Source of the DNA: Polytrichum commune
Taxonomy: Eukaryota; Streptophyta; Polytrichopsida; Polytrichales; Polytrichaceae
Direction of reading: 5' to 3'
Assembly: GCA_950295325.1 (NCBI GenBank)
Contig: OX485805.1
Location: 16,045,501 to 16,109,500, forward strand
DNA length: 64,000 nucleotides
Position 1 is the first letter of the stretch. The number at the start of each line of letters is the position of its first letter. Positions 33,701-46,912 of the stretch are shown here, one piece after another. Made by a program: the position numbers and the translations under genes. The notes under the pieces are model-generated. The model saw only the letters and a list, made by a program, of their open reading frames with translations. It did not search any database and was not told where the DNA came from.

Positions 33701-35842
33701 AACTTTATGAATCTTCCAAGCCAATTTTATGAATTTTCCAAACCAAGCGGTTTTTGTATTCTCAACTTCTCAACTTTTCGCCTTCTCATTTCGCATTCTT
33801 TGTCTTTTTGTTTTGCAACATCCGGTTGTTGGTGAGAGCCTTCGTACTAGGTCTACCAATAGAATCGATTTGGTAGTGAATTTGTGTGTCCAGCAGTGAT
33901 ACAATTCTCTAGTTCTCTAGTCGCCCATGTAGATATAACCGCATAGATGATGCACTTCACTTGCGGATCATAATGAGAAACAATAATGCATATGATGCTT
34001 TGAATTTATTTTTTCAGATATTGATTTTTCATTTGCAGTATGTACACATACAGAACTCTCATGTCAATTGCTACACTAACAAATCAGCCAAGAGATGCAA
34101 TATCATTTGACCTCCCTACCAAATCAGTAACAAACCAAACCACCTGCAAGGTGAATGGTTGGCAGCTCTTGTAAACATCAATCAACTGACACAAAAGGTC
34201 ATACTTCAAACTTAGGAATGAACTCAATCCTAGTAGACAAATTATGCCTATTACACCACCGTTGGCATTGCAGAGCAAACATACTCAGAGAATTACACCG
34301 AGGGAATATTCTATTTCCTCACCAAATTGATGTAGGTGTTCACCATGGAAAGTGGTCCAAAAGATGAATAGCTCAGAACCTTATGATTTCATTCCACAAA
34401 ATCGTTTGAGCCCCCAGAATCACCATGTGGGGAGGACATATGTTTGCAGCTCATGTTGCTTGCAGCAACGGCATGGAGATTGGTGTGAAGATTTGAACCC
34501 ATTTCACTTAAATGGATGCTACCAGAGAACTACAAAACACAACATAACCTACAGAGCCTCAAAATGTTTTGAATTTGATCCAAGACAGTGTTTCATTTCT
34601 ACTACTCAGTTACTAAAACTTTGATTTGTTGGTGTCCACTGTTTGACCACCACCACCACCCGGACCTGCAATTAAAAGCTCCAAATTTTGACAACAGAAT
34701 AGGATGGAGAAGGCATTTTTGTCTCCTTGATAGAAACAACAATCAAGCAAGTGTACATGAGACATTATTTGTGCCGACATGTATTCAAAGTAGGTCTTGT
34801 GAAAGCTCATACTGTTACCTAAGTCTGCAAGGATGCAGGAGAACAACCGTGCTCATAACCCTCCACGACACAGCATTCACACCCAATAAACATTAAAAGA
34901 CACAACTACAATTTCTCCAATATTCATCAAATAAAGTCACTTGAAGAGAATTAAACTGTAAGATGTGATCAAAAGTTCAGGTACATTATAAAATCTTAGT
35001 CTCAACCACCAACTAGGATAGGATTAACGAATGGGAGTGACAAGACTAGGGATAATTATGTTTGGATGCGAGTCTAGGCACTGTTTTGGGAACTGCTCGG
35101 AGAAAGACAAATTTATTCAAGCTGCTAATTTTCTCAGCAAACTTGTTTGATCGGATACTGAAGAGCACCGCCATGCATATCGACACCAAAACAATAATTC
35201 ATTTGTCTGATCATTCAGAGCCACGAATTGGTTCCAAGTTGCTAGTGTTGACAGAAAATAATATGCACCTGGGTTGAAGAGATCATGGTGGAGCGCATCG
35301 GATTGGAGACTAATTAGTTCAACCCCTTCCCAAATTGATCTTGAAATTTAAAGAAACAGTCAGCAAATCGGATCCGAACACATCAACTTAAGATCCCCCA
35401 ACTGCTTATATGTTCGAGTTTGCACTGCAATTGCAAAGCATACCAAGCTAAACCTCTGGAGGTATAACCAAACTTCACAAATCCAAGAACATCATCAACC
35501 ACAGATCTAGCCAAAATTGAATTAAAAAACTGCCTAAGAGGGAATCATTGCATCTTCACTTCTTTCCAAATGTAGATCTAGGCAAACACCATCATCTCCA
35601 TCCCAAAAAAAACCTTCACCTAACCAACTTCACATCTGGCAAATCCCAGGCATCTCACTTGCAAGCTCCGTGTTGCTATCTATAAACTGTCCGCTTAAAA
35701 TTAGAGCATTCTCGTGAAGCCCAACATGGAGGTCTCATATTCCAAGAGATGGACGGAGGGTAAGTCCATCTTGCAAGATCTAGAAGCAACAACGGCTCTA
35801 ATCTGACACCCAAAAAGAACAACAATGATAAGCAACTTGAAC
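30701..35842. other. Intergenic, no supported gene
   Basis: About 5 kb with only short frames. A possible exon-like minus segment at about 34240-34145 (CTAG|G...TTGCAG|GTGG, reading LLCQLIDVYKSCQPFTLQ) has acceptor- and donor-like flanks but no recognisable partner exons. A GGTTCAAATC box on the minus strand near 34495 hints at a decayed tRNA-derived SINE. Confidence 0.35.
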
Positions 35843-35845
35843 TTA

Positions 35846-36367
35846 GGGCATGTTTAGACTTGGGGCCAAGGCCATTGTGAACAAAGGCCAATATGTCCCA
35901 TGTGGCATGCAAATCAGCCCCCAAGGCCATTAATAAGAAAGTAACCTAACTTTATTCATTGCTTTCATGTGTAAACCTATGTAGGTGGGGTTGGGGCCAT
36001 TTGGAGGTTGCAATTATGAGAGGGTTATGAGAGGTACTCATGAATTATTCTATGGATAATGATTAAAGTACAATAAATTTAGAATTTATCCCATCCTATT
36101 CAATGCTCAAAGAATAAACTACTACAAGCAAATAAAAGCTATGACAATGGCCTCAACTAGAGGGAAAGAGTCCACAAGGTTGGGAGCTCTCTTTTCCAAG
36201 GCTTGAGGCCATTGTCATGATGAATAAAATAATTTATTTGTTAATTGGCCCCAACTCATGGTGTAAACTTGAAGAGGCGAATCCCAACCTCTCTACCAAT
36301 GAGAGGAGTGGATTTCTTTCATCCCAACCCATTTTTTTGAGCCTTGACTCCAAGTCTAAACCCGCCC
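35846..36367. mobile_element. Tourist-like (PIF/Harbinger) MITE, TSD TTA
   Basis: Left terminus GGGCATGTTTAGACTTGGGG and right terminus (reversed) GGGCGGGTTTAGACTTGGAG are TIRs of the GGGC-GTTTAGA type. They are flanked by TTA at 35843-35845 and 36368-36370. 522 bp, non-coding. TTA duplication and this TIR are diagnostic of Harbinger MITEs. Confidence 0.9.
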
Positions 36368-37679
36368 TTAGAGTCAAGGAGCTCGACAAGTGAGCCTCTA
36401 TAATATTTTCCTTTCACCATCCTACTTACATCCTAAAGAAATTTCACATAATTTGGGAAGAATAAATTACATTGGCCTCTGTAGGACTCTGTGACGCCCT
36501 ACAAGAGTGCCTAGTATACTTGTAAAACTTATATCTAACGAGTTTGAAATGAAGATTGTTCATGTCAGTTTGTATGTTCATAAGTTACAGCAATTCTAAG
36601 GTTCACTAGCATTTTGAGGTGTAAGTTTAGGTAACCCAAAGTTAATGGTTGTATTTATAATAGTTGTATTTATAATGTTTGTGGTCATAAATCAGGTAAT
36701 TTTTTGTAACCATTTAATGGGTGCTTATACAACTCATCTCTCTAGAAATTAAGAAATAAAACATATTTAATCTTTTCATTCAACGAAGCTTTGTATTGAT
36801 TATCAGACAAGACATTAAACTTAAAGTATTCTCTTAAGATTGAAGACCTTTATCCATACATGATATGCAATATCTAATGAATGGAGGAGATTCATAGTAG
36901 ACAAAAGTGGACTAGTCACAGTGTTCAAATTAAATATTGTAATACCTTTAATAAATATTTTATGTACTTAGAATTTGGTTATTAGGTTTAAGGTTTAAAG
37001 TAACATCTTTTTTACATTGTGAACATTTTTTAACTTGATAAAAAATTCATATTCGTTACATATCCAGAAAGTCTCAATAAAAATATCACTAACACAAATT
37101 ATAACTTTTTTTAAATAGTGGTCTATTTAAAATAACAGATGATATTTTTCATATGACATAAACATTAAAGATCAAGTATATTAAAAGATGCTAAAGTGAA
37201 AGAAGAGTGGAAGGCGTACAAACATGATTAAACACTATCTTAGGTAATTGGAGACTTTCCATTGTCTCAAATTAATATATGGATGACAACAACATGAAGT
37301 CACCCTAAACATATGCTATGGTACATTGGCAAGAAATATATAGTCCGATCCCAAAGTTAGTGGTTGGCCAATACAAGCACATTGCATAGAGCACTTGTTC
37401 ATGTACATTTGCAAATGTTATGTACTTTTGAGGAATGAATAGTGACCCACTATGATTTCTATGGTTTCCATGCTATAAATGTGGAGTTTGTGTCTATCCA
37501 ACTTAGACCATGCTCAAAATCCACTTTCTAATTAAAATATTAATTGTATCCTAGTATATGTAATGACGAATCACATCTTCATTCCACATTGTTGGTTGGT
37601 AGTATTTCACAAGAATATGTTGGAAATGAGGACTAGAGGTTACAATATTTATGTTGAGACAAAGCTCTTGCTATCCAAA

Positions 37680-40398
37680 TTAGTTTAGTGTACATCTTAT
37701 CTCCACAATGCAAAATGAGCACAAAACTTTCATGGCAATCCACTGCAACATGGAAAGACGGTGGAGGATGATTACTAATAGGCCAAACATAGTGGTCATC
37801 CTCATCAAACTCCTCACGAACCTCCCCATACCCAGAAGCCTAGCCTCCATAGCATGAACATTCACACAACTTTGGAGCCAAAAACCATGCCTCAAAGTAA
37901 GGGGGCTATCTTGGTGAAGGTTCATCAAAGCAAAACAAACACGTCTCCCATAGCCTATCCAAATTTCAATACGGTGGTGAAATGATCCACCAACATTTGC
38001 TATCCGCAAACATTCCCAATATTGGGATTAAGGTCATTGCAACCCTAAACCCTAAACCCTTATAATATCCTCCACATTTTTCATGGGCATTTTTTTTCCA
38101 AGGTTTGGGCTCCCCACCCGGTAACACCGTCTTGTCCTATTTGTAAACGTGCTAAACAAGAAGATACTCCGGTGGGCTCCAACCTTGCATCGTATGCAAT
38201 AGTTTGTACTCCATGGCTAGAATACCATCATCACACATGTAAAGCCCAAAATTGTTGAGCCTTATTATAGCTCCACTCCGAAAATATGGTTCAATAGATG
38301 CTTGTAGTCAAACACCTCCTCGATCATATGTGGGGATGACGGGAATGTTGTCCATGTACGACTTCATCAAGAGTGGGATAGTTAGGAAATCCTCCTCATG
38401 CAACTTCATGCTCCACCATCCAAAAAATACATCAATATCATTGTGCATGTGGCGCACTAATAGAAATGATACAAACATCTCCTTGAAAATGCCTTCTCAA
38501 CAACAAAGACCAATAGGTGAACACAAGTATGTTTTTATTGTCCTTGATGTAATTGTTTAGTTGGACCCACATAGTGGAGGGTAATGTTTTGGAAATCAGA
38601 GCCTCGTCGATAATTTTGGCAATGGTATCAAGCATACATCTTTTCCATCCAACATTGCCCTATATAGAGGTGTTGACCCATCATTTTTCAAATAACAATC
38701 TTGAAGAGTTGCATGCACTTACTCCAAATCACGTAAAAACTTTGCAAATGATCCAATGATGTGGTTTGAAACTGCCAGATACAAAGCAAAAGCATAATGG
38801 ACAAACTTGGCATCACCAGGTCCATGAACAATCATCCCTACAAGAACAATCAAAGAGTCATTGTTAAGTAAGGAATCAAAATTGAGTACGCCTATGCTCT
38901 TAAGTACCCTAACAATAGAGTTGTGAAACCCCACAAAATAAGAAACTGGATGTAAGATGTTGGAGAGAACCATACCCATAACCAAGATGAATAGCTTAAA
39001 ATGACTATCTATAGCCTTTGTTTGATGTGCAAAACATGGTGAGGTTGCTTTGGCATGGTTCATTTTGTCATGACTGACCATGAGGACCTCCAACGGCCTA
39101 GCAATGGACAATGCTCTATTTGTGTAATAATCGTTAAGATGTGCCTCTTGCATGTTCACATGCTTGAAATAGTCCACATTGCATAAGACTCGGTTCCGAT
39201 CGCATGTGCATCCCAAAAGCACTTCAACATCTCACATTTGGAACATTGAGCAAACTTGTCGCCGTTTCTTTTTATAATATAGTCCTTAAAGCTTGTTTTC
39301 TTTCTTAATAGAGCTCAACTTGGACAACGAAATTGCCTCCAAAACAACCATCTCACCAACCGCATTCACATCCAACAAGAGGTCTTTCCATTTCGATCTT
39401 GTGGGAAAAAACTTTTTTTAACAATTTTATCCCCTATTGAGAATGTTTGTGTTTTATGCAGCATCGCATCACACCATCAGCAAGGCACAATGATAGTTGC
39501 TAGAGGAGCAATTCTTTGTCACGTTGTTTGCCTAGGTTCCTTTGAACCACATTCCCATGGTCATGAAACCAACAACCTTCTTTGGTATAAGTTGTTTGTC
39601 TATAAAATTCAACCTTTGACACACCAAGAATGATGTACCATGCGGTACAACACACAACTATGTTTTCAAGCATGATCACTTTGCGTTCCATCTCATTCAC
39701 ATGCATCCCTCTATGAACATCAACTTCCTTTAAAGATTTGAGGCGGAAATCTCCAAGCCACATTTCTTTCCAAATAGCCTTCATCTTCTCCCATAGAAAC
39801 AACTGGCAATAACAATGAATACAACAATCCTTTATGGCCACTTTTCTAATGGACTCTTTTGTAAGCAATTCTTCATGTTCACACTCATTCTCAATGCGAG
39901 GAACATGTGCCAATGAATTACACTTCCGGAGGCCTTGGCAAGGTTGTATGTGGGCCTAGAGTTCCTCTTGGATTTGCATGTGGTGTTGCTCATGATTATG
40001 GAAGCTAATTCCTTCAAGTAGGACATTCCATAGTGACCACCTAATGTGAAAAAACGTTTGAGTGGGATGCACCTCAAAATTAACAAGAGAATCAAAGATG
40101 ACAAACATCCCTCATTGCCAACTAGGTTTTGATCAACACAATCATGTAGATGACTCTTACAACAAATACCCTCCACAACATGAACTCCACTCTCATTAAA
40201 GAGGACCACATCTAAATTCATCCATTCCAATCTTGAAAACCCAAAATACTCAACAATGGGCTCCACCAATATTGAGGCCAAAAGACTCCCCACATGCTCA
40301 TCCTCTTCACCATCATCAATCTCACCCTCCCCAACAATGTCAAGATCATCTTCAAACAAAGATAACCTACTACCTTCCTCCTCAAAGCAGCAATCCAC
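37680..40398 (-). pseudogene. Unrecognised protein-coding relics, several broken frames
   Basis: A series of minus-strand frames with protein-like composition lies in three different phases. 40398-39832 has an acidic EDDLDIVGEGEIDDGEEDEH, then GGHYGMSYLKELASIIMSNT. 39913-39500 has LFLWEKMKAIWKEMWLGDFR. 39222-38719 has MVSHDKMNHAKA and an Ile/Leu/Val-rich region. 38635-38438 has MLDTIAKIIDEALI and NNYIKDNKNILVFTYWSLLL. 38009-37680 is the last. They could be exons or frameshifted pieces of one gene read from right to left, or a transposon-captured gene. I do not recognise the family and name no function. A telomere-like AACCCTAAACCCTAAACCCT lies at 38041. Confidence 0.35.
38041..38060. repeat. 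Interstitial telomere-like tract
   Basis: AACCCTAAACCCTAAACCCT, about three plant telomere units. Too short to mark a chromosome end. Confidence 0.85.
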
Positions 40399-40744
40399 TC
40401 ACTCCCTCCATTACGTCAATGCCTACACAAAAGTAGGTTGAAACAATCAACATTCTTGAACTCCGTCCATTGAGTGTTTGGGGCAATCGACTCAAATTTA
40501 GCTAGAGATAAAGTTGACCTACCCAAACGAAATATCTTCACAAATGAAACTTGGAAACATATACAAACAAGAATGTTAGCATACATTATCATTGTGAATC
40601 AACGTTTTCTCACCATAAATTCTTACCAAATATTATGCATGTCGATTTGAACTCAAATACTTGAAACAAACATTCTCATGACATGCAACTAAATGTGGAT
40701 GACATGTTGTGGTCCAACTACACATGAAAGGTTGGTGTGGATTT

Positions 40745-41117
40745 GGATCAAGCGACCCAAACCATTGAAAAGCTACAACATACGGCCCTACATTTTTGGG
40801 CCGACCAACCCAAACCCTTGAGCATCATAATTAACTTCAAGCATGAGTTTGGGTCGGTCGACCCAAACCTTGTCTCATGGATAAGGGGCCCCATGTTCAA
40901 GTTCATTGATGCAAACTTTAATACATTGATTAGGATTAGCGTGTTTTGGTTGGGTGATCGAAACCCATATCTATCTTCGATAGGATTTGAAAAAGAGTTT
41001 GGGTCAGTCGACATAGTTCTTATCCCTTGGAAAAGGGCACCTAGGATCAAGGTCACTAATGCAAACTCTAGAATTTATATTGGAGTTAGCAAGTTTCGGT
41101 TGACCTCCATAAAACGC
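40745..41117. repeat. 150-bp imperfect tandem duplication
   Basis: GAGTTTGGGTC[G/A]GTCGAC occurs at 40845 and 40995. It is followed in both copies by TC..TGGA-AAGGG, AAGTTCA/AAGGTCA, TGCAAACT and a GG[TT/AG]TAGC-like segment. A fainter third copy precedes them near 40745. The plus frame 40737-41120 is open across the copies, giving peptide repeats (EFGSVD), but no known protein matches. Confidence 0.7.
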
Positions 41118-41946
41118 TAGACTACACCATGTGGACACATAGTATACACGGACATTAGTAGACGCCTCTTGATGAGAGGGTAATCCGAGAGTTGGAGGAA
41201 GCGAAGAACAAAAAAATATTGACATTTCGGGAGAGGTAGCCCTTTTTACTAGTCCGTGGAGTCTACTACTCCACCTAGGACTCATGCACTTCCTCATTGG
41301 ATGTTTTTTGGATAGGAATTTAGTGTATAGACTTTGCTTCAAAGATGCTTTTGAAGTTTCCACTTCCATACTACAACATATACACATATGCATTCATTGG
41401 CAAACAATAGTGGACCATAGTGTAAGATTGGTTTTATTCCATTATTTAAGGTGGGCAGCGAGGTTTAGGGAGTTGGTTGGGTAGGTAATCATAAGAAATG
41501 TGAGGGTGGATTTGTGATAGTGAGTGGGAGGTAAGTGCATGATAGGTGCAGTCCCATGGGGCACTTAAATACTAAAATAAATCATGATAGAGGTTTTGCT
41601 AAAGCACAAACATGTTTCATTGTGTAAATGTAATTGCTAGAAGTTTAAGAACTTGAAAAAAAAACGAATACCACATCCATACCTCACCTAACCTAAGGTG
41701 AGGATTAAATATAGATTTAATTAATTATAATTACAAGAGCTAGCAGAGAGGCGTTTGATCCTGCAAGTGCCTATTCTTGCAACAAAATGGGGTGGGGTTC
41801 TCTCTCTCTCTCCGCCTTCGCGAAGCACTACAAAATTGCACCGCTTGAGGGAAAACATGTTTGAGTGAAGTCCCAAACAATGCAATAAAGGATAGAGAGT
41901 AGAGAATTCGAGATTAATAATTTAAAGAGAGGTTTCAGGCGCGCAC

Positions 41947-41948
<2 letters not shown>

Positions 41949-42000
<52 letters not shown>
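41949..42000. repeat. (GA)n microsatellite, about 26 units
   Basis: Perfect GA dinucleotide run following GCGCACGC. Confidence 0.95.
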
Positions 42001-42003
<3 letters not shown>

Positions 42004-43432
42004 TGTATTGATAAACCTTTTGTCATGATAAGATATATCATTCCTATTTTAGAGTTTTTTTGGTAATGATAACATACATCCCTTACACAAAAGGGTCCAG
42101 ATAATCAAGTGATAAATCATTATTCATACTTCAACGTGTTATTCCATGTCTAAAGGTAAAGACTAGTGTAATATCTTTGTGTTGTTACTCGTTGTAATCA
42201 TTAGGTTGATCATGAAAGCATTTCATTACAACTTATGATATGGACATCTCTAAGTGTCGGATTTTTGTTCTTTGTGTTCATAAGAACCTTAATCAATCAT
42301 CTAGTATTTGCATAAACATTTGAAGAATCTGTTATTTCATACCAAGTCATATAGTCCTTATTCTCTCAGCAATAGTCTTAGCTACTTCAGCTATAAGCTT
42401 GTTTGTGCAACCTGCTCTTGTATAGCCATCCCCATTGTATAGGATATTATTAGTTTTGTCACTGAGTGATTCAATAGTCACATTATTCACAGCGAGTTAG
42501 TCTTCATCGGCACAACACCCATATATGTGCATGGTATTAATTATTATATCTCAGCAACTTATTAGTCATTTTATTCAACAAATTATGTCTCATTCCCCAA
42601 CTATCTTTTCAAGTGGATTTGTGTAAAATCAAGCTCGGTTGTCAATCAAAGTGTTTAGCAAGAAAGATAAACTCATAGTCAATATTCCATATTCAAAGAG
42701 AAATGTTTTGGAAAATTGAAATGAGTACCCAATTCTTTAGAAGGCTTACAATACTTGTAGAAGAGGTCATATATGCTCATGCTCCCCAAAAATATCACAA
42801 AGTATGTCAGTATAGCGTACATCAGGTGTTAGCAGACCTCTTACTTGTTATCGATGTCAACAAGGCTTTACCACTTCCTTAGAGATAGGTAACATACACC
42901 ATCTCTACATACACTATTGCACATAGTTAAAAAGATTGACAAATAAACATCCAACTCATGCAAACCTTGTACTAACTCAAGTTTGTAGTCACATTTCAAG
43001 TGAAGTATGTTCATATATTAGACTTAGATATACACCTTGAAATCATCAATACTTGATTTGCTCATCTTGTTGCTACTAGAAGTTCTTGAACTTAGTAAAT
43101 CTCAGCAACAGGCTTCCAAGAACTTTCTGAGCAAATAAAACCAGACTATATTGTCGAAGAATTTCACACGTTGAGAGTTATCTGAGCATGAAAGCTTCAA
43201 ACTACAATGCCTGAGAGTCTCAAACACTGAAAGCTATCTGCTCAAGTCAGAACCCACACTTCGTTGCTAGAGATTTTGCGGCATTGAGAGCTATTTGCAT
43301 GGGTGTTTACATAGCTAGATTGTGTTGCCGGAAATCCCACATACTCACTGGTGTCCATATCCTTATACTGTTATGTTTCTCCTTCCTAATATTTTTTCCC
43401 CCTTGGACAACCCTTGAGAGAATATTTAGACC

Positions 43433-43435
<3 letters not shown>

Positions 43436-43474
<39 letters not shown>
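43436..43474. repeat. (GA)n microsatellite, about 19 units
   Basis: Perfect AG dinucleotide run. Confidence 0.95.
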
Positions 43475-43476
<2 letters not shown>

Positions 43477-45249
43477 TAGCCAAGATGAAAAAGAAGTGAA
43501 GCTAGGAACCACTCCATAGCTATTGATGGTAGCAAATCTAGGGGTAGAAGGCGACAAGGACTTTGGAAATGAAAAAAACTACAAAGGGGACATACACCAC
43601 AAAGGACAAGGGATGTGGGAGCAAGGCTATAGCCCAAGAGAACGACGGAAGATGACAAATATCATGGGAACGTAGGAACAAGGCGAAGGTCATGAGGAGC
43701 CGCCATGTGGAAGTTGAAGACTCCCCTACCAAGACTTTGTTCAAAACCCCTTGCCAAGATTGCATTGAAAACTCAATTGAAGACCCCACCAAGACTCAGT
43801 TCAAGACCCCTTGCCAAGATTTGGTCTTCAAAAATCTAAACCTTTAAAAGTAGTTGGGGAGAACTACATAACCGCTAGATGTCAACAGAAAATATATTTA
43901 AAAATAGTTAGAAATGCTCAAATAATAGATACATCAAGCTAAAATTGAATAAGTGTATATATATTTCTATATTTAGATAGTTGGATGCCCATTGAATATT
44001 TTCTATTTTTAGATTTCAAATACTATATAAAGGGGAACTTGGAGGCCCTATTTTACTTCATTTCAACCCTTAACAATTTTCATGAAGTGTCACCAAGGTC
44101 TTTATATAGATGGCAAACCACTTGGGACTTGGAAATAAGATTGGACACATAGATATGGCAATTGGAATTTGGCATATAGATACTCAAAATTTTACTTGGA
44201 ATCCGAAAGCTCAAGTTTTGAGTATTCTTCTAGAAATTACTCAAGGCTCAAAGGCTCGAGGTTAAAGCCTTCTCATGAACACTTAGGAAATGATCAAGGA
44301 TGTACGAAACTTGTAACATTCTTTGAGACAGATGAACAATCAATCCCCTTGGATACATAAGATTGGTAAGTAGAATTTATGGAGTTTGGGACACTTCAAA
44401 ACATAGATTCTTGGATCTCTAAAAACCCAGCTACTTAGACATTCACATTAAAATGGTAAACTTGGGAGTTCAATTATATTTAGGAGGAGCTACCCCAATA
44501 AAAGGGGTTACTTGGATACTAGAGTTGAAACTTGTCAATTTAAATACTTGGGTATTCGAATCCCTCACCGGTCAGTAGCAGGTTACACCATCTAAGGATG
44601 AGGAAATTGTATGACTAAAAAAACAACCTCACCAAGAGGGAGAGGTTTAAGGTTTGCGAGAGAGGTTTGAAAGATAGAACATTTTGAGAGATTTCATAAA
44701 TAGTTCGACAAGAATTGTAAGGTATATTTGGAAGATAATTGTGAATCCTTTAAGCGCAACATTGATAATGAATAAGATATACATACGAGTTCAAATAATC
44801 ATATGGAAAATGGCTAGATACAAGATTTGGATTTGCCAATCATCGTGCACGAAATGCATGATTTGGAGCCTATGAGAAGTGGTTGCATGGCGAAAAGTGC
44901 CTTTTAAGGTCCAATTCCATTGGTGGTGCAAAGAAGACATTGACAAATAAATGATTATTTTTTCATGCAATCATTTAAAATGCATTTTTTGTGTTTTGTT
45001 GAGAATAAGTCATGCAAGTCATGCTCAACGTACATACAAATGTCCCCAATATTTTATTCACATAGAATAGACACCCTTATGTTGGTCTGGTATTGTCAGC
45101 TTTAGATACCTTTCAAGTATCCATCATAAGGATTTCAAAATTTTGAACATCATGAAAAGGGTTTGAATATTTGAGAGTATTTTTATTTTTGATACTATTC
45201 GAGTTTTATACCATGCAAGAACCTTTGCACCTAGGCAAAATTGCCCTAA

Positions 45250-45805
45250 GGGGTTGTTTACACCATGGACTATGAAGTCATCCCAAGGCCCTATAAAATT
45301 GTGATTGGTTGTTGAATTCATTTTGGGACCACTTCAGTTTACACCAAGGAAAAAATGAGAAAGTGACCATGAAGTTCGAGGTCTCCAAATGACAAGTTTT
45401 AAGGCCTACATTATCCACTCACATTGTCCAACGGATTTTGGGGTGCTAGAGGCAAAAGAGGTGCTCAAGTAGAAAAAGGTAGGGGCTCATGGCAGAAAAA
45501 TGTTGATATAATAATAATTTAATGAACTTTTTTGTTGGGGAAGAGAAGATAAAGACAAGAGAAGGCAAGAGGATGGTCAAACTTGAATTATCTTTCAAGT
45601 TTTCCCTTTTTGGGCATATGTTAAAGAAAAAATCAAAACATTCACTTTTTGGTGCATGGTCATTCCTCTTGGTCCATATTCGGTTTACACCCAGTGAGGG
45701 ACCCAAAAACTTTGTAAATTGATTTTTTACAAAATCGGACCATAGAAGTTGGACCATCAAGTCAAACCATGAAAAAAGGCCATCTTCCATAGTGTAAAAC
45801 GGCCC
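45250..45805 (+). mobile_element. Tourist-like (PIF/Harbinger) MITE, TSD TAA, reference copy
   Basis: Left terminus GGGGTTGTTTACACCATGGA and right terminus (reversed) GGGCCGTTTTACACTATGGA are imperfect TIRs. They are flanked by TAA at 45247-45249 and 45806-45808. Length 556 bp. It carries short frames only. The 29.4-30.7 kb copy is the same family in inverse orientation. The TAA duplication fits Harbinger transposase insertion. Confidence 0.9.
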
Positions 45806-46734
45806 TAACATCAATAAAAGTTCAAAATAATATTAAGCCATGCCAAATAACAATTGGGTCACACAAAGATTCTCTCACCTTCACATACCCACCAGATACC
45901 AATCTTTGACTAGTTTTACAAAGAAAATTGATACCCGTATTAATGGCACATTCGTTATTATCGATGTTGCTTGTTGATTCCATGCATTCACCTATATACC
46001 ATAGCAACCCCGGTCAAGACGTGACTTGAAGGCAGCTGACTTGAAACTTGTCTGGTATGACTTTGCAAATCATTGAATAAACCCCGAATACATTCACCTA
46101 CCACACACATCCAACTTGAAAGCCCATTCAAACAATCAAATTAAACCAATGTGTTCAGTTAGACTATATCATTCAAAATGTGACATAGTCCGGCGGAGCA
46201 TGCTAAGATAGTGGTTGAAACAACAACCATCCAAGTTTGAAATGATGGTTCACAATGTCCTAGGGTGATCTTATCGGGTAGTACTAGTATCCTCCATCCA
46301 TGGTCATACTTAGTATTATTCTTATAAGTAGAGGCAAGCGGGTTGCATCGACTGCAGTCCTACCTCTTTAAGGTAGATTAGGGTGCTTAAACCAACACTT
46401 GAAGCTATTGCACCATACATATGGCTATGTGGTTGATATTAAAAATTGTATATTCATACTATAGGTATAAAGAAAGAAAAATGTAGCTTCAATTGAATAT
46501 GTGATAAATATTCAAAGTCAAAACCACTAGCTTTCTTAAGCCAATCTCTAGGTCCCATGTATGATGACTTTGGATATGATGAGGACCCTCGCCTTCATTC
46601 CCTAGAACTGACACAACATAGTTGGACACTCGACCCAAGCTAGATCATTTCATATGTAAAAGTTACATAATATTAAGTTTAACTATATACTTATGCATGT
46701 GTGGGACCCATCATGTATGAACTTATTACCTCTA

Positions 46735-46912
46735 TAATATGACATTTTGAGGTCAGGAGTGTCTTAGTAACAAAGTTGTATTCAGAATGTTATAATTGTA
46801 TTATAGAAGTAGATTATCCCTAAAAAAGTTTGGTCTACATAATCCGTGTTATTATATCGGGGTTGTTGTATTCTTGAGTGTCATATTAAATGGGTAGGAT
46901 TGTATCATACAC
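46735..46912 (-). mobile_element. Tigger/pogo 5'-end fragment, degraded
   Basis: Colinear with 24540-24687. It shows AAAAAGTTTGGTCTACATAAT, TTATATCGGGGTTGTTGTAT, GAGTGTCATATTAAATGG and the terminal GGTAGGATTGTATCA. The same subterminal iterations are present with more substitutions. No 3' end was found nearby. Confidence 0.6.

Larger units (their letters stand above)
41121..45246. other. Intergenic, two GA microsatellites
   Basis: No gene recognised. (GA)n tracts lie at about 41949-42000 and 43436-43474. Near 44574-44590 GGGTATTCGAATCCC resembles a Pol III B box, but no A box is convincing. Confidence 0.5.

Noticed and set aside
34145..34240. Single exon of an unknown gene on the minus strand
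   Set aside because: Splice-like flanks are present but no adjoining exon or recognisable family; too weak to list as a gene.
38041..38060. Chromosome end or subtelomere
   Set aside because: Only three telomere units, flanked by ordinary sequence on both sides.
44574..44590. SINE or tRNA B box (GGGTATTCGAATCCC)
   Set aside because: No credible A box 30-40 bp upstream and no defined ends.
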